Shown: positions 24,024 through 32,845, counted from the stretch's first letter. The stretch: 64,000 nt of DNA from GAS368 sp965227745 (GCA_965227745.1 OZ245769.1:3782001-3846000); one strand, 5' to 3'. Notes: a model not told the origin generated them from the sequence alone. Program-made: numbers and translations.

Positions 24024-26168
24024 TTAAAACCGCAACGCCACGCTCGCGCCGATCTGGCGCGGGTCGGCGCGGTCTTCATACCGCTTCTCGATGTAGTCGG
24101 GGTCTTCGTTGCCGAAGAAGTACACGCGCTTTTCGTAGCGCTCGTTGAAGACATTGCGACCCCAGACGCTGACGGTCCACTGCCGCCATGTGTAGCCGAG
24201 GCTCGCGTTGACGAGGTGAAAGGCGCGACGCGCTTCATTCTGATTATTCGAGTCGAGTTGCTCCGCGCGGCCGATCAGCTCGGCGTTGGCGAAGAATCCC
24301 GTAGCCGAGCGATAACGCGGGCCAACGGTGTAGCCGTACTTCGGCGTATTCGCGAGCCGGCGCCCGCCGCCGGTGCTGCCATTGGTGAGTGTGAAGCGGT
24401 CGAGTTCAGACCCCATTTGCGAGAGCGAGGCGTGCAGCGAAAGTTCCTTGGTCAGCGCGTAGGCGGCGGAGGCTTCGAGGCCGTACACATGCGCGCCGTG
24501 GCCGTTAGCGGTGAAGAAGCGGTAGCTGCCGCCGAAGCCGGCGGAGTCGCGCACCTGGGTGTCGCGGCGGTCGAGGTAGAAGGCGGTGAGTTCACCCGTG
24601 AGCGTATGCTCGAGCCAGTTACCGCGCACGCCGGCTTCGTAGTTCCACAGCGTCTCCGTGTCGTAGGTGAGCGGGTCGGCGGGCGGGCTGATGCGCGCAT
24701 CGACGTTGATGCCGCCCGCCTTGTAGCCGCGCGTCACGGAAGCAAAGACCATTTGGTAGGCAGTGAGGTCGTGCTCGAGCGTCACTTTGCCGCCGATGAG
24801 CGTATCGTGAAACTTCGGCGCAAACGAAACCTCGGGGTCGAAGGCGCGGCGTGCGGTGCGGTAGCGGGTCTTGGTGCCGCGGCCGTCGAGATCGACGTAC
24901 TCCGAACGCAGACCGACGACGAGGCGCGTGCCGGGCGCGAGATCATGCGAGACCTGGCCGAAGAGCGCGGTATTGGTCGATCCGTACGTGGTGCGGAGGC
25001 CGCGGATATTATCCGGATCGGTGTCGGTGTACCGCGTCTTCTCATCGATCTTCGAGTAAAAGGCGCCGAGCGTCCAGCGGTCGATCCAGCCGAGTGCGCC
25101 GCGCGTGGCGGTGGAGTCGAGGCGTAGTTCTTCGTTGAATACGGTGCGGTCACGGTAGAGGTCGCTGAAGCCGTTGTAGGAGCCGACGGTCCAATCATCG
25201 TCGTAGGCATAGCGCGATTTCACCCAGCTCCCACCTGTGACCGACGTGAGGCGCGCACCTTCAAGTCCGGAGAAGGTCGCGCGCAGGCTCGCGGCATTCG
25301 CGCGCTGGCGGTCGACGCCGGGCTGGTCGCTGTAGGTATACTTGCCGTTGTTATCGAGGGCGAAGTCGTCGTAGCCATCGTCGAGATCGGAGTGGAGGAG
25401 CGTAGCCTCGAGGCGGACGAGCGGCGTGGGATTCGCGGTGAGGCGGAGACGCGCCGTGAATTCGTCGCGCGCGTTCGTGTCGCGGTTGAGCGTGAGATTG
25501 CGGCGGAAGCCGTCGCTCTTGTGCTGCTGGATCGCGAGGCGGCCCATGAGTTTATCGGGCGCACCGGCGAGCAGCGGACCGCCGACGGCAAAGCCGGCTT
25601 CGCGTAGATCGTCGCCACCCGCGCTAGCCTCGACCTGGCCGGTCCAGTACGGGGTGGGCGCATTGCTCAGCAGGCGCACGACGCCGCCCGCGGCGTTCGC
25701 GCCGAAAGCCCCGGCCTGCGGTCCGCGGAGGACCTCGACTTGGCGCACGTCAAACGTGCTCGCGAGCGAGCCGAGGCCGGTGAAGTCGAGATCGTCGACG
25801 AGGAAGCGCACCGTGGAGTCGGGCGTCTCGCCTTCGAATTGGGAGTTCTCGCCGATGCCGCGAATTTGGAAATAGCGCGGGCGCGAGGTGCCGCCGGTCC
25901 ACGTGAGATTCGGCACGGCGTCGACGAGATCGGCGAAGTGTTTCACCGCGCCGGCGCGCAGCGCCTCTTGATCGTAAACGGTGACGCTCGCGGGGAGCTT
26001 CGCGAGTGGCGTCTCCCAGAGGTCGGTGGTGACGCGCACGGCGTCGAGTTGCACCGTGTCGCCCGGCTTGGCGCCGGGTGCGACGGTGGGCGGCACTGTT
26101 TGCGCGCGCGCGAGTTGAAACACCGCGAGAGCCGCGGCGGTGAGGAGGATTCGTGTCGGGATTTGCAT
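24024..26168 (-). CDS. TonB-dependent outer-membrane receptor under TPP-riboswitch control (thiamin-type uptake)
   Basis: 714 aa from the Met of MQIPTRILL, with a signal peptide ending ARAQT. The plug domain at about 30-170 has VTVYDQEALRAGAVKHFADL and FQIRGIGENSQFEG, and the rest is a beta-barrel ending in IGASVALRF, with the terminal Phe expected for outer-membrane insertion. A longer reading frame from 26318 exists only because the riboswitch is open in that frame. A TPP aptamer lies about 100 bases upstream in the same direction, so the substrate is most likely thiamin or a precursor. No other thiamin gene is visible nearby. Confidence 0.9.
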   Translation of the reverse strand: MQIPTRILLTAAALAVFQLARAQTVPPTVAPGAKPGDTVQLDAVRVTTDLWETPLAKLPASVTVYDQEALRAGAVKHFADLVDAVPNLTWTGGTSRPRYFQIRGIGENSQFEGETPDSTVRFLVDDLDFTGLGSLASTFDVRQVEVLRGPQAGAFGANAAGGVVRLLSNAPTPYWTGQVEASAGGDDLREAGFAVGGPLLAGAPDKLMGRLAIQQHKSDGFRRNLTLNRDTNARDEFTARLRLTANPTPLVRLEATLLHSDLDDGYDDFALDNNGKYTYSDQPGVDRQRANAASLRATFSGLEGARLTSVTGGSWVKSRYAYDDDWTVGSYNGFSDLYRDRTVFNEELRLDSTATRGALGWIDRWTLGAFYSKIDEKTRYTDTDPDNIRGLRTTYGSTNTALFGQVSHDLAPGTRLVVGLRSEYVDLDGRGTKTRYRTARRAFDPEVSFAPKFHDTLIGGKVTLEHDLTAYQMVFASVTRGYKAGGINVDARISPPADPLTYDTETLWNYEAGVRGNWLEHTLTGELTAFYLDRRDTQVRDSAGFGGSYRFFTANGHGAHVYGLEASAAYALTKELSLHASLSQMGSELDRFTLTNGSTGGGRRLANTPKYGYTVGPRYRSATGFFANAELIGRAEQLDSNNQNEARRAFHLVNASLGYTWRQWTVSVWGRNVFNERYEKRVYFFGNEDPDYIEKRYEDRADPRQIGASVALRF

Positions 26169-26234
26169 TTGGTTTAAATGCCCGACCCAAATCGGACTCC
26201 CAATGAAGGGGCGCCGTGACCGCGCCCTTGGTGT

Positions 26235-26259
26235 GAATAAAGGCGCGATGGCGGCGCCT
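26235..26259 (-). terminator. candidate riboswitch expression-platform terminator
   Basis: On the minus strand, directly after the TPP aptamer, aggcgc cgccatc gcgcct is followed by ttattc. The 6-bp stem and short T-rich tail suggest transcriptional attenuation, but the T-tract is weak. Confidence 0.5.
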
Positions 26260-26264
26260 GCTGT

Positions 26265-26352
26265 TTCCTTCGTCGGCATGATCCGTTCAGGTTCGAAGGG
26301 TCGAGCGGTCGAGCGCACCGCAATCTCAGTCCTCCGCGGAGGACACCCCTAC
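26265..26352 (-). promoter_or_regulatory. TPP riboswitch (THI element)
   Basis: Reading the minus strand, I see taggggtgtcctccgcggag, then ctgagat, then acccttcgaacctgaacgga and tcatgccgacgaagga. These are the conserved TPP-aptamer segments (GGGGUGC-type start, CUGAGA, ACCCUUUGAACCUGA, AUGCCAGCGUAGGGA) in the right order and spacing. It lies upstream of the TonB receptor gene on the same strand. Confidence 0.92.
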
Positions 26353-26630
26353 AGGCGTGCGCACCAAACTGTCACACAGTCGTTCGCGCAAGTGCAATCT
26401 GCGTCAGGCCATAACCGCGCCATCATTTGGGAACCAGCTGCGCATCGGGAACCCTCCAATCCATCAACGGATTACGACGCGCGCGAAGCGGGCTAATCCA
26501 TCTTTCCGCATTTCTCCCAGAGATATTACCAGCCCTAAAGGGGCCATGGGAAATGAGCATTATCGAAAAATTAACAGTCCAGTAGGTAAACCGGAGGCCC
26601 TGATTGTCGTCATTGGGCGTACCTGCAAGA
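26353..26630. other. intergenic between riboswitch and CotH gene
   Basis: About 280 bases, less GC-rich towards 26500-26600. It should contain the promoter of the riboswitch transcript (minus) and of the CotH-like gene (plus). A small dyad aatcc atcaac ggatt is at 26459-26474. I cannot assign promoter boxes with confidence. Confidence 0.35.
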
Positions 26631-29600
26631 ATGATTGAATCGGTAAAGTTTAAATTCCTCTCCTCCGCGACCCGCTGGCTCGCGACCCTAATCACGCTCG
26701 CTTCCGTGGCGTTCGCCGAGCCGGTGATCAGTGAATTCATGGCGGCCAATACCACAACGCTCGCCGACGAAGACGGCACGTATTCCGACTGGGTGGAAAT
26801 CCATAATCCGGATACGGCCCCGCTCGATCTTTCCGGCTGGTATCTCACGGATACGGCCTCCGCGAAAACCAAGTGGAAGTTTCCCGCGGTGACGATCCAG
26901 CCCAACGGCTACCTCGTCGTGTGGGCATCCAATAAGAACCGCCGCAATCCCAGCGCCCCACTCCACACGAATTTCGCCCTGAGCGCGGGCGGTGAATACC
27001 TCGGCCTCATTAAGCCCGACGGCACGACGGTCGTCTCGGAGTACGCGCCCACCTTTCCCGCGCAGACGGATAATATTTCCTACGGTACGGTCACGCTGCC
27101 GAGTGGCGCGACCGAGGTGGGATATTTTCGCACGCCGACGCCCGGGGCGGCCAATGCCGATTTGATGTTGTTGGAGACGGTGGCTTTTTCGCAGGAGGCG
27201 GGGCCGTACACGGATTCGTTTCGCCTGACCCTCACGGGAGCGGGCGCGGGGCAGAAAATTCGCTACGTGCTCGCGGCCGCTTCGGCGGCAGGCGCCACTG
27301 TGCCGGAGCCCGATGCGCAGTCGCCGGTTTATGATCGGCCGATCTTCATCAATTCTTCCGTGATCGTGCGCGCCGCCGTGTTTTCCAGCGACGACACGCA
27401 GCACGGCCTAGCGGCGACCGCGCACTACCTGAAAATCGATCCCTCGCTGGCGACCTTCACGAGCAATCTTCCGGTGCTCGTGCTCGATAATCACGGCTTC
27501 GGTCCGCAGGTGCAGGATTTCATCGATCATCCGTCGTGGCTCTACACCTATGGTGCGGCGAATGGCGCGGCGACGTTTGCCAGCCGCCCGGAGCAAGCCA
27601 CGCCCGTCGCGCAATCGGTGCGCGGCTCCTCCTCGGCGGAATTCCCCAAAAAGGGCTACAACGTCAAACTCAACGACGCCCTCGGCAACAAGCGCGCGCA
27701 GGCCCTGCTCGACTGGGCGAAGCCGTATGAGAAGTGGGCGCTCGTCAATCCGTGGTTCAACGACCGCACCTATATCAACAATTCCTTTCTCTACACCCTC
27801 AGCAACCGCATCGGCCGCTGGGCGCCGCGCGTGCAGATGGTGGAGCTCTTTTTTCATTCCGACGACAGCCCGCTCGGCAATAATTCGTACGCCGGCCTCT
27901 ACCAACTCACCGACCGCGTCGAGGTCACCGATGGCCGCGTGAATCTGAAGTCGCTCTCCTCCTCCGACAACACCGCGCCGAATCTCACGGGCGGCTACAT
28001 GTTCAAGATCGATGTCAAGGACGACGACGAGGTGAACTGGTACACGAGCCGCAACACACCGGGCGGCAACGGCTACTCCTCCCTCGTCCTCCAGTATCCA
28101 AAAGCGGAGGACATCACTGACGCCCAGTTCACCTACCTGAAAGGCTACGTGCAGCACATGGAGGACGCGCTCTACGCCGACCGCGACAGCGGCTTCGCGC
28201 AGCGCACCTATCTCGATTACATCGACCGCGCCTCGTGGGTGGATTATCACATCCTCAACACCTTCTCGGGCAACCTCGATGCCTTTGACCGCAGCGCGTA
28301 CTTCACCAAGGAGCGCGGCGGCAAGCTCATGGCGGGGCCGATCTGGGATTACGATCGCGCGTTCAACTCCGGCGACCGCCGCGGCGCTTCGCCGACGGTG
28401 TGGAATCAACCGGAGTCGACCGATTTCTGGCGCAACAACTGGTGGGGCATTCTCGCGCAGGACCCGGAGTTCATGCAGGACTGGGTGGACCGCTGGCAGA
28501 CGCTGCGCAAAACCGAGTTCTCCAACAGCAACCTGACCACGCTCGCCGACACGCTCGCCAACGGCATCGGTGCCGACGCCGCCAACCGCGACGCCGCCCG
28601 CTGGCCCGACAATGCCTCGCGTTATCCCGGCGGCTACTTCGGCGAAGTGACTGCCTTCAAGACCTGGCTCACGGATCGCGCGCAGTGGATCGACCAGCAA
28701 TTTTCCGCGCCACCCACGGTGTCGGATAATGGCAGCGCGGTGACGTTTGTCGCCCCCGCCGGCGCGCAGCTCATCTACACGCTCGACGGCTCGGATCCGC
28801 GCTCGCTCGGCGGCGCCATCGCGCCGAATGCCGTGACCACGACGGAGCCACTGACCGTGGGCTCCGACGTCAACGTGCACGTGCGCGCCTATCGTCCCGA
28901 TATGCGCACGGTGTTTCCCGGCAGCCCGTGGAGCTCGGCCGTGGCGAGCACGCGCGCTTCCCCGCTCCAGCCCGTCGCGAAGATTATCAATCTCTCGAGC
29001 CGCGCCGTGATCGGCGCCGGCCAGAATGCGCTCATCGCCGGCGTGGTGGTCGCGGACACGGAAAACAAACCGTATCTCGCCCGCGCCGTCGGCCCCACGC
29101 TCGGGGCCTTTGGCACGCCCAATACCCTGCCCGACCCCGTGCTCGGCCTCTTCCGCGCGGATGGCGTCGAAATTTTCCGCAACAGCGGCTGGCAAAACGG
29201 CCCCGACGCGCCCCGGCTCCCCGCGCTCTCGAAATCGGTCGGAGCCTTTCCGCTCGCCGACGGGAGCCACGATGCCGCGATGATTTCGCAGCTCGGCCAC
29301 GGCGCCGCGACCCTGCAGATATCCAGCGAGACCGGCCAAGGCGGGACAGGCCTCGCCGAGCTCTACACCCTCGATGGCAATGGCCGCACCGTAAACCTCT
29401 CGACGCGCGCACTCGTGCACTCCGGCGACGGGGTCTTGATCGGCGGCTTCGTGGTCCAGGGCCCGGCCTACAAGCGCATGCTCGTCCGCGCCGTCGGCCC
29501 CGGCCTCGCGCAATTCGGCGTGCAGGACGTGCTGCAAGATCCCGTGCTAAAAATTTACTCCGGCCAGACGGTGGTCGCGACCGTCGACGACTGGTCCGAC

Positions 29601-29780
29601 GAGAAAAACGCCCCCGTGGCCAAGGCCGCCGGCGACGTCGTCGGCGCCTTCTCGTTGCCCCAAGCCAGCAAAGACGCCGCGCTCTTCATCACGCTGCCCC
29701 CCGGCGCCTACACCGTCGAAATCAGCGGCAAGGACAACGGCGAAGGCGTAGCGCTGCTGGAAATCTACGACGTGCCGTGA
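26631..29780 (+). CDS. secreted LTD-CotH domain protein
   Basis: 1049 aa from the ATG at 26631, with a signal peptide ending ASVAFA. Domains in order: lamin-tail domain about 20-150 (ISEFMAANTTTLADEDGTYS, DLSGWYLTDT); a CotH-kinase-like domain about 275-690 (SAEFPKKGYNVKL, YAGLYQLTDRVEV, GPIWDYDRAFNSGDRRG); a chitobiase C-terminal-like segment (LIYTLDGSDPRS); and two C-terminal repeats (RAVGPTLGAFG, RAVGPGLAQFG). The catalytic status of CotH in such proteins is untested. The C-terminal repeat is common in Opitutaceae exported proteins. Likely a cell-surface or secreted protein of unknown target. Confidence 0.85.
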   Translation: MIESVKFKFLSSATRWLATLITLASVAFAEPVISEFMAANTTTLADEDGTYSDWVEIHNPDTAPLDLSGWYLTDTASAKTKWKFPAVTIQPNGYLVVWASNKNRRNPSAPLHTNFALSAGGEYLGLIKPDGTTVVSEYAPTFPAQTDNISYGTVTLPSGATEVGYFRTPTPGAANADLMLLETVAFSQEAGPYTDSFRLTLTGAGAGQKIRYVLAAASAAGATVPEPDAQSPVYDRPIFINSSVIVRAAVFSSDDTQHGLAATAHYLKIDPSLATFTSNLPVLVLDNHGFGPQVQDFIDHPSWLYTYGAANGAATFASRPEQATPVAQSVRGSSSAEFPKKGYNVKLNDALGNKRAQALLDWAKPYEKWALVNPWFNDRTYINNSFLYTLSNRIGRWAPRVQMVELFFHSDDSPLGNNSYAGLYQLTDRVEVTDGRVNLKSLSSSDNTAPNLTGGYMFKIDVKDDDEVNWYTSRNTPGGNGYSSLVLQYPKAEDITDAQFTYLKGYVQHMEDALYADRDSGFAQRTYLDYIDRASWVDYHILNTFSGNLDAFDRSAYFTKERGGKLMAGPIWDYDRAFNSGDRRGASPTVWNQPESTDFWRNNWWGILAQDPEFMQDWVDRWQTLRKTEFSNSNLTTLADTLANGIGADAANRDAARWPDNASRYPGGYFGEVTAFKTWLTDRAQWIDQQFSAPPTVSDNGSAVTFVAPAGAQLIYTLDGSDPRSLGGAIAPNAVTTTEPLTVGSDVNVHVRAYRPDMRTVFPGSPWSSAVASTRASPLQPVAKIINLSSRAVIGAGQNALIAGVVVADTENKPYLARAVGPTLGAFGTPNTLPDPVLGLFRADGVEIFRNSGWQNGPDAPRLPALSKSVGAFPLADGSHDAAMISQLGHGAATLQISSETGQGGTGLAELYTLDGNGRTVNLSTRALVHSGDGVLIGGFVVQGPAYKRMLVRAVGPGLAQFGVQDVLQDPVLKIYSGQTVVATVDDWSDEKNAPVAKAAGDVVGAFSLPQASKDAALFITLPPGAYTVEISGKDNGEGVALLEIYDVP

Positions 29781-29791
29781 GCGCAGAGCTC

Positions 29792-29822
29792 CGAGGTGGA
29801 CGGCGATCTCCGAGCGCCGTCT
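29792..29822. repeat. half palindrome, gaggtggacggcgatctccg family
   Basis: Identical for about 28 bases to the left arm of the repeat at 12378-12480. The inverted partner is absent or decayed. No gene lies between it and the convergent gene ending at 29903. Confidence 0.7.
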
Positions 29823-29902
29823 TCAGGAGACCCGCATGCCGTCGTAAATTTCGCCTCCGTCCTTCCGATCCCGCGCCTCCGGCGCGCGAACGGGGCGTAC
29901 CA

Positions 29903-30346
29903 CTAGCCTCCAAAGACTTCACGCGCGACCCGTGAAAGAACGATGTCGCGCGATCCGCTATCGGTAAGCTTTTGCCACCAAGTACGATTTCTTGGTTCGA
30001 TCACATCCATCAGCGGCTGATCGCGGACTTTTTCAGGCCACATGATCCGCGTGCGATACTCTGTTGAGTTGCAAAGCCCGGTTTGCAGGGTGCTCCCGAG
30101 TTTCCGTCCAAGCGTTGTGAGAGCGGCATCACGACCCTTCGCGTAAAACGACGCCTGATGCCATCCGTCTTCGGGCGCAGTGAGAAAAACAAAAAAGTAA
30201 TCGTCTAGAAAAGGCCCGTCCGAGTTCGTGTACTCGGCAACTAGGCGTATGCTAGAAATCGGCAGCGACCAATTGCCGAGGCCGGAGCGGTAGACGAGCG
30301 TATCGTCGAGGCACTCGATTTCACCGGAGGCTTCTTCGGGTGTCAT
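29903..30346 (-). CDS. hypothetical protein
   Basis: 147 aa from the ATG at 30346, which overlaps the stop of the upstream gene (ATGA). The protein is soluble and has an ECLDDTLVYRSGLGNWSLPI beta-rich start and a LGRKLGSTLQTGL helix; it carries no known motif. It is the third gene of a coupled set with a pilin-like membrane protein and an FCP1-like HAD protein. By eye its base composition is less GC-rich than its neighbours, suggesting a more recent or faster-evolving acquisition. Confidence 0.65.
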   Translation of the reverse strand: MTPEEASGEIECLDDTLVYRSGLGNWSLPISSIRLVAEYTNSDGPFLDDYFFVFLTAPEDGWHQASFYAKGRDAALTTLGRKLGSTLQTGLCNSTEYRTRIMWPEKVRDQPLMDVIEPRNRTWWQKLTDSGSRDIVLSRVAREVFGG

Positions 30347-30819
30347 GAGGGGACCGACTTCCTGGTTCGAAAAGTCCTGAAAAAGAGAACGCCAAACCCC
30401 ATGGCTCCTATCGGGGTGAATAAAAGAGGCCCGCAAAACCCCCACCACGAGGCTCCTTCTTCAACCGAAAAGTGATTATTCCAAGAGGTGTAAGTTTCCG
30501 CCCACTCGCTCCGCCAGACCTCAATCATCCACCCTTTTTTATTCTCTCCACCAGTATGTACGGGTGGCGTGCTGAAGTAGTAGGAGTGCCCACTCAAGTA
30601 GCGCTGCGGCACCGATTCGGCAATGACCTTCAATTCGCTGTCGGTCGGCAGTCGCCCGGACTTTTTATCGAACTCTTGGATCGCACGCACACAATCCCGC
30701 ATATCGGCAAGAATCATTTTGTTCTTTTCGATCTGCTTCGCCGAGAGCGCCACCAAAAGAGACAACAGCCCACATAAGCAGGCCAGAGCGAGAAAGAGAA
30801 GGCGCAGAATGATCTTCAT
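30343..30819 (-). CDS. hypothetical membrane protein with pseudopilin-like central region
   Basis: 158 aa from the ATG at 30819. One N-terminal membrane helix (IILRLLFLALACLCGLLSLL) is followed by a segment reminiscent of type II pseudopilins (CVRAIQEFDKKSGRLPTDSEL). A second C-terminal helix (WGFCGPLLFTPIGAMGFGVL) follows. The start overlaps the stop of the HAD gene (ATGA), and the stop overlaps the next start. The pilin resemblance is weak and may reflect only the helix and loop lengths. Confidence 0.65.
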   Translation of the reverse strand: MKIILRLLFLALACLCGLLSLLVALSAKQIEKNKMILADMRDCVRAIQEFDKKSGRLPTDSELKVIAESVPQRYLSGHSYYFSTPPVHTGGENKKGWMIEVWRSEWAETYTSWNNHFSVEEGASWWGFCGPLLFTPIGAMGFGVLFFRTFRTRKSVPS

Positions 30820-31421
30820 TCGTGAACGTGATACCACCCGCGCTTCTCCACCGTCCGGACATTTTCCATGACGGCGAAGCGCTCGAGGTAGGCGGCGAGT
30901 TTCGGCAAGGTGCAGTCATCGAGTTCGCCGTAGAAGGGTTCGATGCGCACGTGATTACCGTAGTGGCGTTCGATTTTCTCCGGGCTGTCGTCGACAATCA
31001 AGATGCGCTCGAGCGAGTAGCCGAGGTTCTTCACCTTCTTCAAGTCTTTCACCCAATATTCTTCGAATTGATCCATATCGCGACGGCGTGTGCAACGGGA
31101 GCGCGCCCAAACACAACGGAGACTGACCTCGCTAGGAACGATCTGCTGCACGATCTCTGCGACGTAGGAGTCGCTGGCCGAACTCCACACGGCGAGATCG
31201 GCGAAGCGCGAGACCGACCGAAGAAACTCGGCGAGTTGAGGGCGACGCCGAACTCGATACTCATCGACCATGAAATCGGGAGGATCGAGCGCGGGATCTT
31301 GCGTGGCATGCACCAGGGTTTCGCCCAGATCACAGATCACCAACAGCCGGGAAGCCACACTCTCCACCGAGTCGGGTGAAGGCGCGGGTGCTGGCGATGG
31401 ATTGGGCTCCGGACTCGTCAC
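30816..31421 (-). CDS. FCP1/NLI-type HAD phosphatase-like protein with altered motif I
   Basis: About 200 aa, from a GTG at 31421 or an upstream start at up to 31526. The upstream extension would run through a terminator-like hairpin, so I prefer the shorter form. The family signature is clear: LLVICDLGETLVHA, RRRPQLAEFLRSV, LAVWSSASDSY, VKDLKKV and ILIVDDSPEK. Motif I reads D-L-G-E-T instead of D-x-D-x-T, so the second catalytic aspartate is Gly. It is either inactive or mechanistically altered. Overlapping stop/start codons couple it to two small genes downstream. Confidence 0.75.
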   Translation of the reverse strand: MTSPEPNPSPAPAPSPDSVESVASRLLVICDLGETLVHATQDPALDPPDFMVDEYRVRRRPQLAEFLRSVSRFADLAVWSSASDSYVAEIVQQIVPSEVSLRCVWARSRCTRRRDMDQFEEYWVKDLKKVKNLGYSLERILIVDDSPEKIERHYGNHVRIEPFYGELDDCTLPKLAAYLERFAVMENVRTVEKRGWYHVHE

Positions 31422-31516
31422 GGCAAGGACCTTACGAGGTTTTGGTACATTGTATAGACGCAGCAGAAGGATCGGTGTAGCCCCGCCTGTATTTATCCCT
31501 AGAGAGGTCTCGACCC

Positions 31517-31553
31517 CTAAAAACACAAGAACCGCTCCCTTGTGAGGAGCGGT
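31517..31553 (-). terminator. terminator-like hairpin on the minus strand
   Basis: A perfect 8-bp stem accgctcc / ggagcggt at 31531-31553. Read on the minus strand it is followed by tcttgtgttttta. It lies upstream of the HAD gene and could end a short minus-strand RNA or attenuate the HAD operon. Confidence 0.5.
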
Positions 31554-31709
31554 CCGTGTGACCTAACACCAAGCAAACCGTAAGAACTACAAACAATTCA
31601 CTGTCTTACCAGGACAGTGCTGACTACATAGGGATAGATGCGTGAGCGGGCGAAACGCTCAAAATTTCTTCACCTTTTTTGAGAAAAATTCCCAAAAGAA
31701 TTTGGCTCA
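31554..31709. other. AT-rich structured intergenic region, candidate ncRNA
   Basis: Markedly AT-richer than its surroundings. It holds the hairpins cactgtc / gacagtg (31599-31619) and gagcg / cgctc (31644-31660), then a T6 run at 31675-31680. No protein-coding reading frame is convincing. It could encode a small RNA on either strand. Confidence 0.35.
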
Positions 31710-31744
31710 TCTTAAAATGCTGATTTTCAGCATTTTAAGATTTT
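31710..31744 (+). terminator. perfect 14-bp hairpin with T-tail
   Basis: Arms tcttaaaatgctga and tcagcattttaaga with a ttt loop, followed by tttt. It is a terminator or attenuator on the plus strand about 70 bases before the SIMPL gene. The perfect symmetry would also fit a repressor operator. Confidence 0.55.
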
Positions 31745-31811
31745 GTGAATTACTCGTTTTTGAGTGAACGCCCCGCGAGAGGCAGGGATTCGGGCGAAAT
31801 TTTTGCATCCC

Positions 31812-32567
31812 ATGGAAATCAATTCTCCCTCCCGCCCGCATCTCTTCGGTCTGCTCGCAGGCCTGTTTCTCGCCGCCGGTCTTTGCTTCGCCTCCGTCAC
31901 CTTCACGCGCACGTGGACGCACCTGCATGAATCGCAGGTGATCGATGTCACCGGCTCGGCGCGAAAAAATGTCCGCTCCGATCTCGTGGTGTGGACCTGT
32001 CAGTTTTCCGCCGACGCCGAAACCCTCGGCGACGCCAACGACCACCTCGAGGCGAACCTCAAGAAGGTCGAGCGTTTCCTCGGCACGCACGGCCTCCGGC
32101 GCGGTGACAACTACGTGCTCGAGCCCGTGCAACTCGGCGACCTCACTACGCGCGTCCGCAACGACGACGGCGAATTCACGGTCAAGCGAGTGGGCTACCA
32201 GCTCGTCCAACGCATCAAGGTGAAGTCGACCGAGGTGGACAACATGCACCAGCTCAGCCGCGACAGCGCCCAACTCCTCAATGAGGGCGTGTCGTTTATC
32301 TCGAACGGCATCTCGTTTATCTACACGAAGTCCGCCGAGGCCAAAGTCGAGATGATGGCCGAGGCCACGCGCGATGCCCGCGCCCGCGCCGAGCAAATCG
32401 CCGCGCAGGGCGGCCGCAAAATCAAGGAGCTGCGCACCGCCCGCATGGGCGTCGTGCAGGTCAACCCGCTCTACTCCTCCGCCACGAGTTGGGAGGGTAA
32501 CAACGACACCGCCTCCCTCGAAAAAACAATCACGACCACAGTGAGCGCGACCTTTGCGCTGCAGTGA
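31812..32567 (+). CDS. SIMPL-domain (DUF541) exported protein
   Basis: 251 aa from the ATG of MEINSPS. An N-terminal signal anchor (LFGLLAGLFLAAGLCFASV) is followed by a SIMPL domain: VIDVTGSARKNVRSDLVVW, a helical middle (AKVEMMAEATRDARARAEQI) and TLEKTITTTVSATFALQ-like strands at the end. SIMPL proteins are periplasmic or membrane-anchored; roles are poorly defined. The upstream leader holds an AT-rich structured region, so expression may be attenuated. Confidence 0.85.
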   Translation: MEINSPSRPHLFGLLAGLFLAAGLCFASVTFTRTWTHLHESQVIDVTGSARKNVRSDLVVWTCQFSADAETLGDANDHLEANLKKVERFLGTHGLRRGDNYVLEPVQLGDLTTRVRNDDGEFTVKRVGYQLVQRIKVKSTEVDNMHQLSRDSAQLLNEGVSFISNGISFIYTKSAEAKVEMMAEATRDARARAEQIAAQGGRKIKELRTARMGVVQVNPLYSSATSWEGNNDTASLEKTITTTVSATFALQ

Positions 32568-32589
32568 GGGGTGAAATAAGCGGCTCCGG

Positions 32590-32840
32590 GTAGTGCCGGT
32601 CTCCGCCCGGCGCACTCAGGATGCGAGTAACCCGTAGTGGCCGAGAGTCGCCGCACCCTATCTTTCGCATGTCGTTCTGAGACGAAAGGGAAGGTCTTTT
32701 ACGGCGCGGGGCTTTGTAAGCCCCGCCAGCCGGCGGTTAAAAACCGCCGCTCCTTGGTCGCAATTAGCCCAGCATGCCGCGACTGGCATATGTCGCCGGT
32801 ATTCGCGAGTCCTGATGCGCCGGTCGGAGACCGGCGCTAC
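32590..32840. repeat. nest of REPs: inverted GTAGCGCC pair enclosing two other hairpins
   Basis: Outer pair: 32590-32620 (tagtgccggtctccgcccgg) and inverted 32811-32840 (cggtcggagaccggcgctac). Inside are gcggggctt tgt aagccccgc (32706-32726) and cggcggtt aaa(a) aaccgccg (32731-32749). There is no gene in this 280-base gap. Confidence 0.75.
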
Positions 32841-32845
32841 CCTAA

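Noticed and set aside
26169..26318. N-terminal extension of the TonB receptor reading frame
   Set aside because: It is the riboswitch and leader read as protein; a proper signal peptide starts at 26168.
27408..29537. 709-codon minus-strand ORF opposite the CotH gene
   Set aside because: Shadow of the strongly biased coding strand, with no signal peptide or motif.
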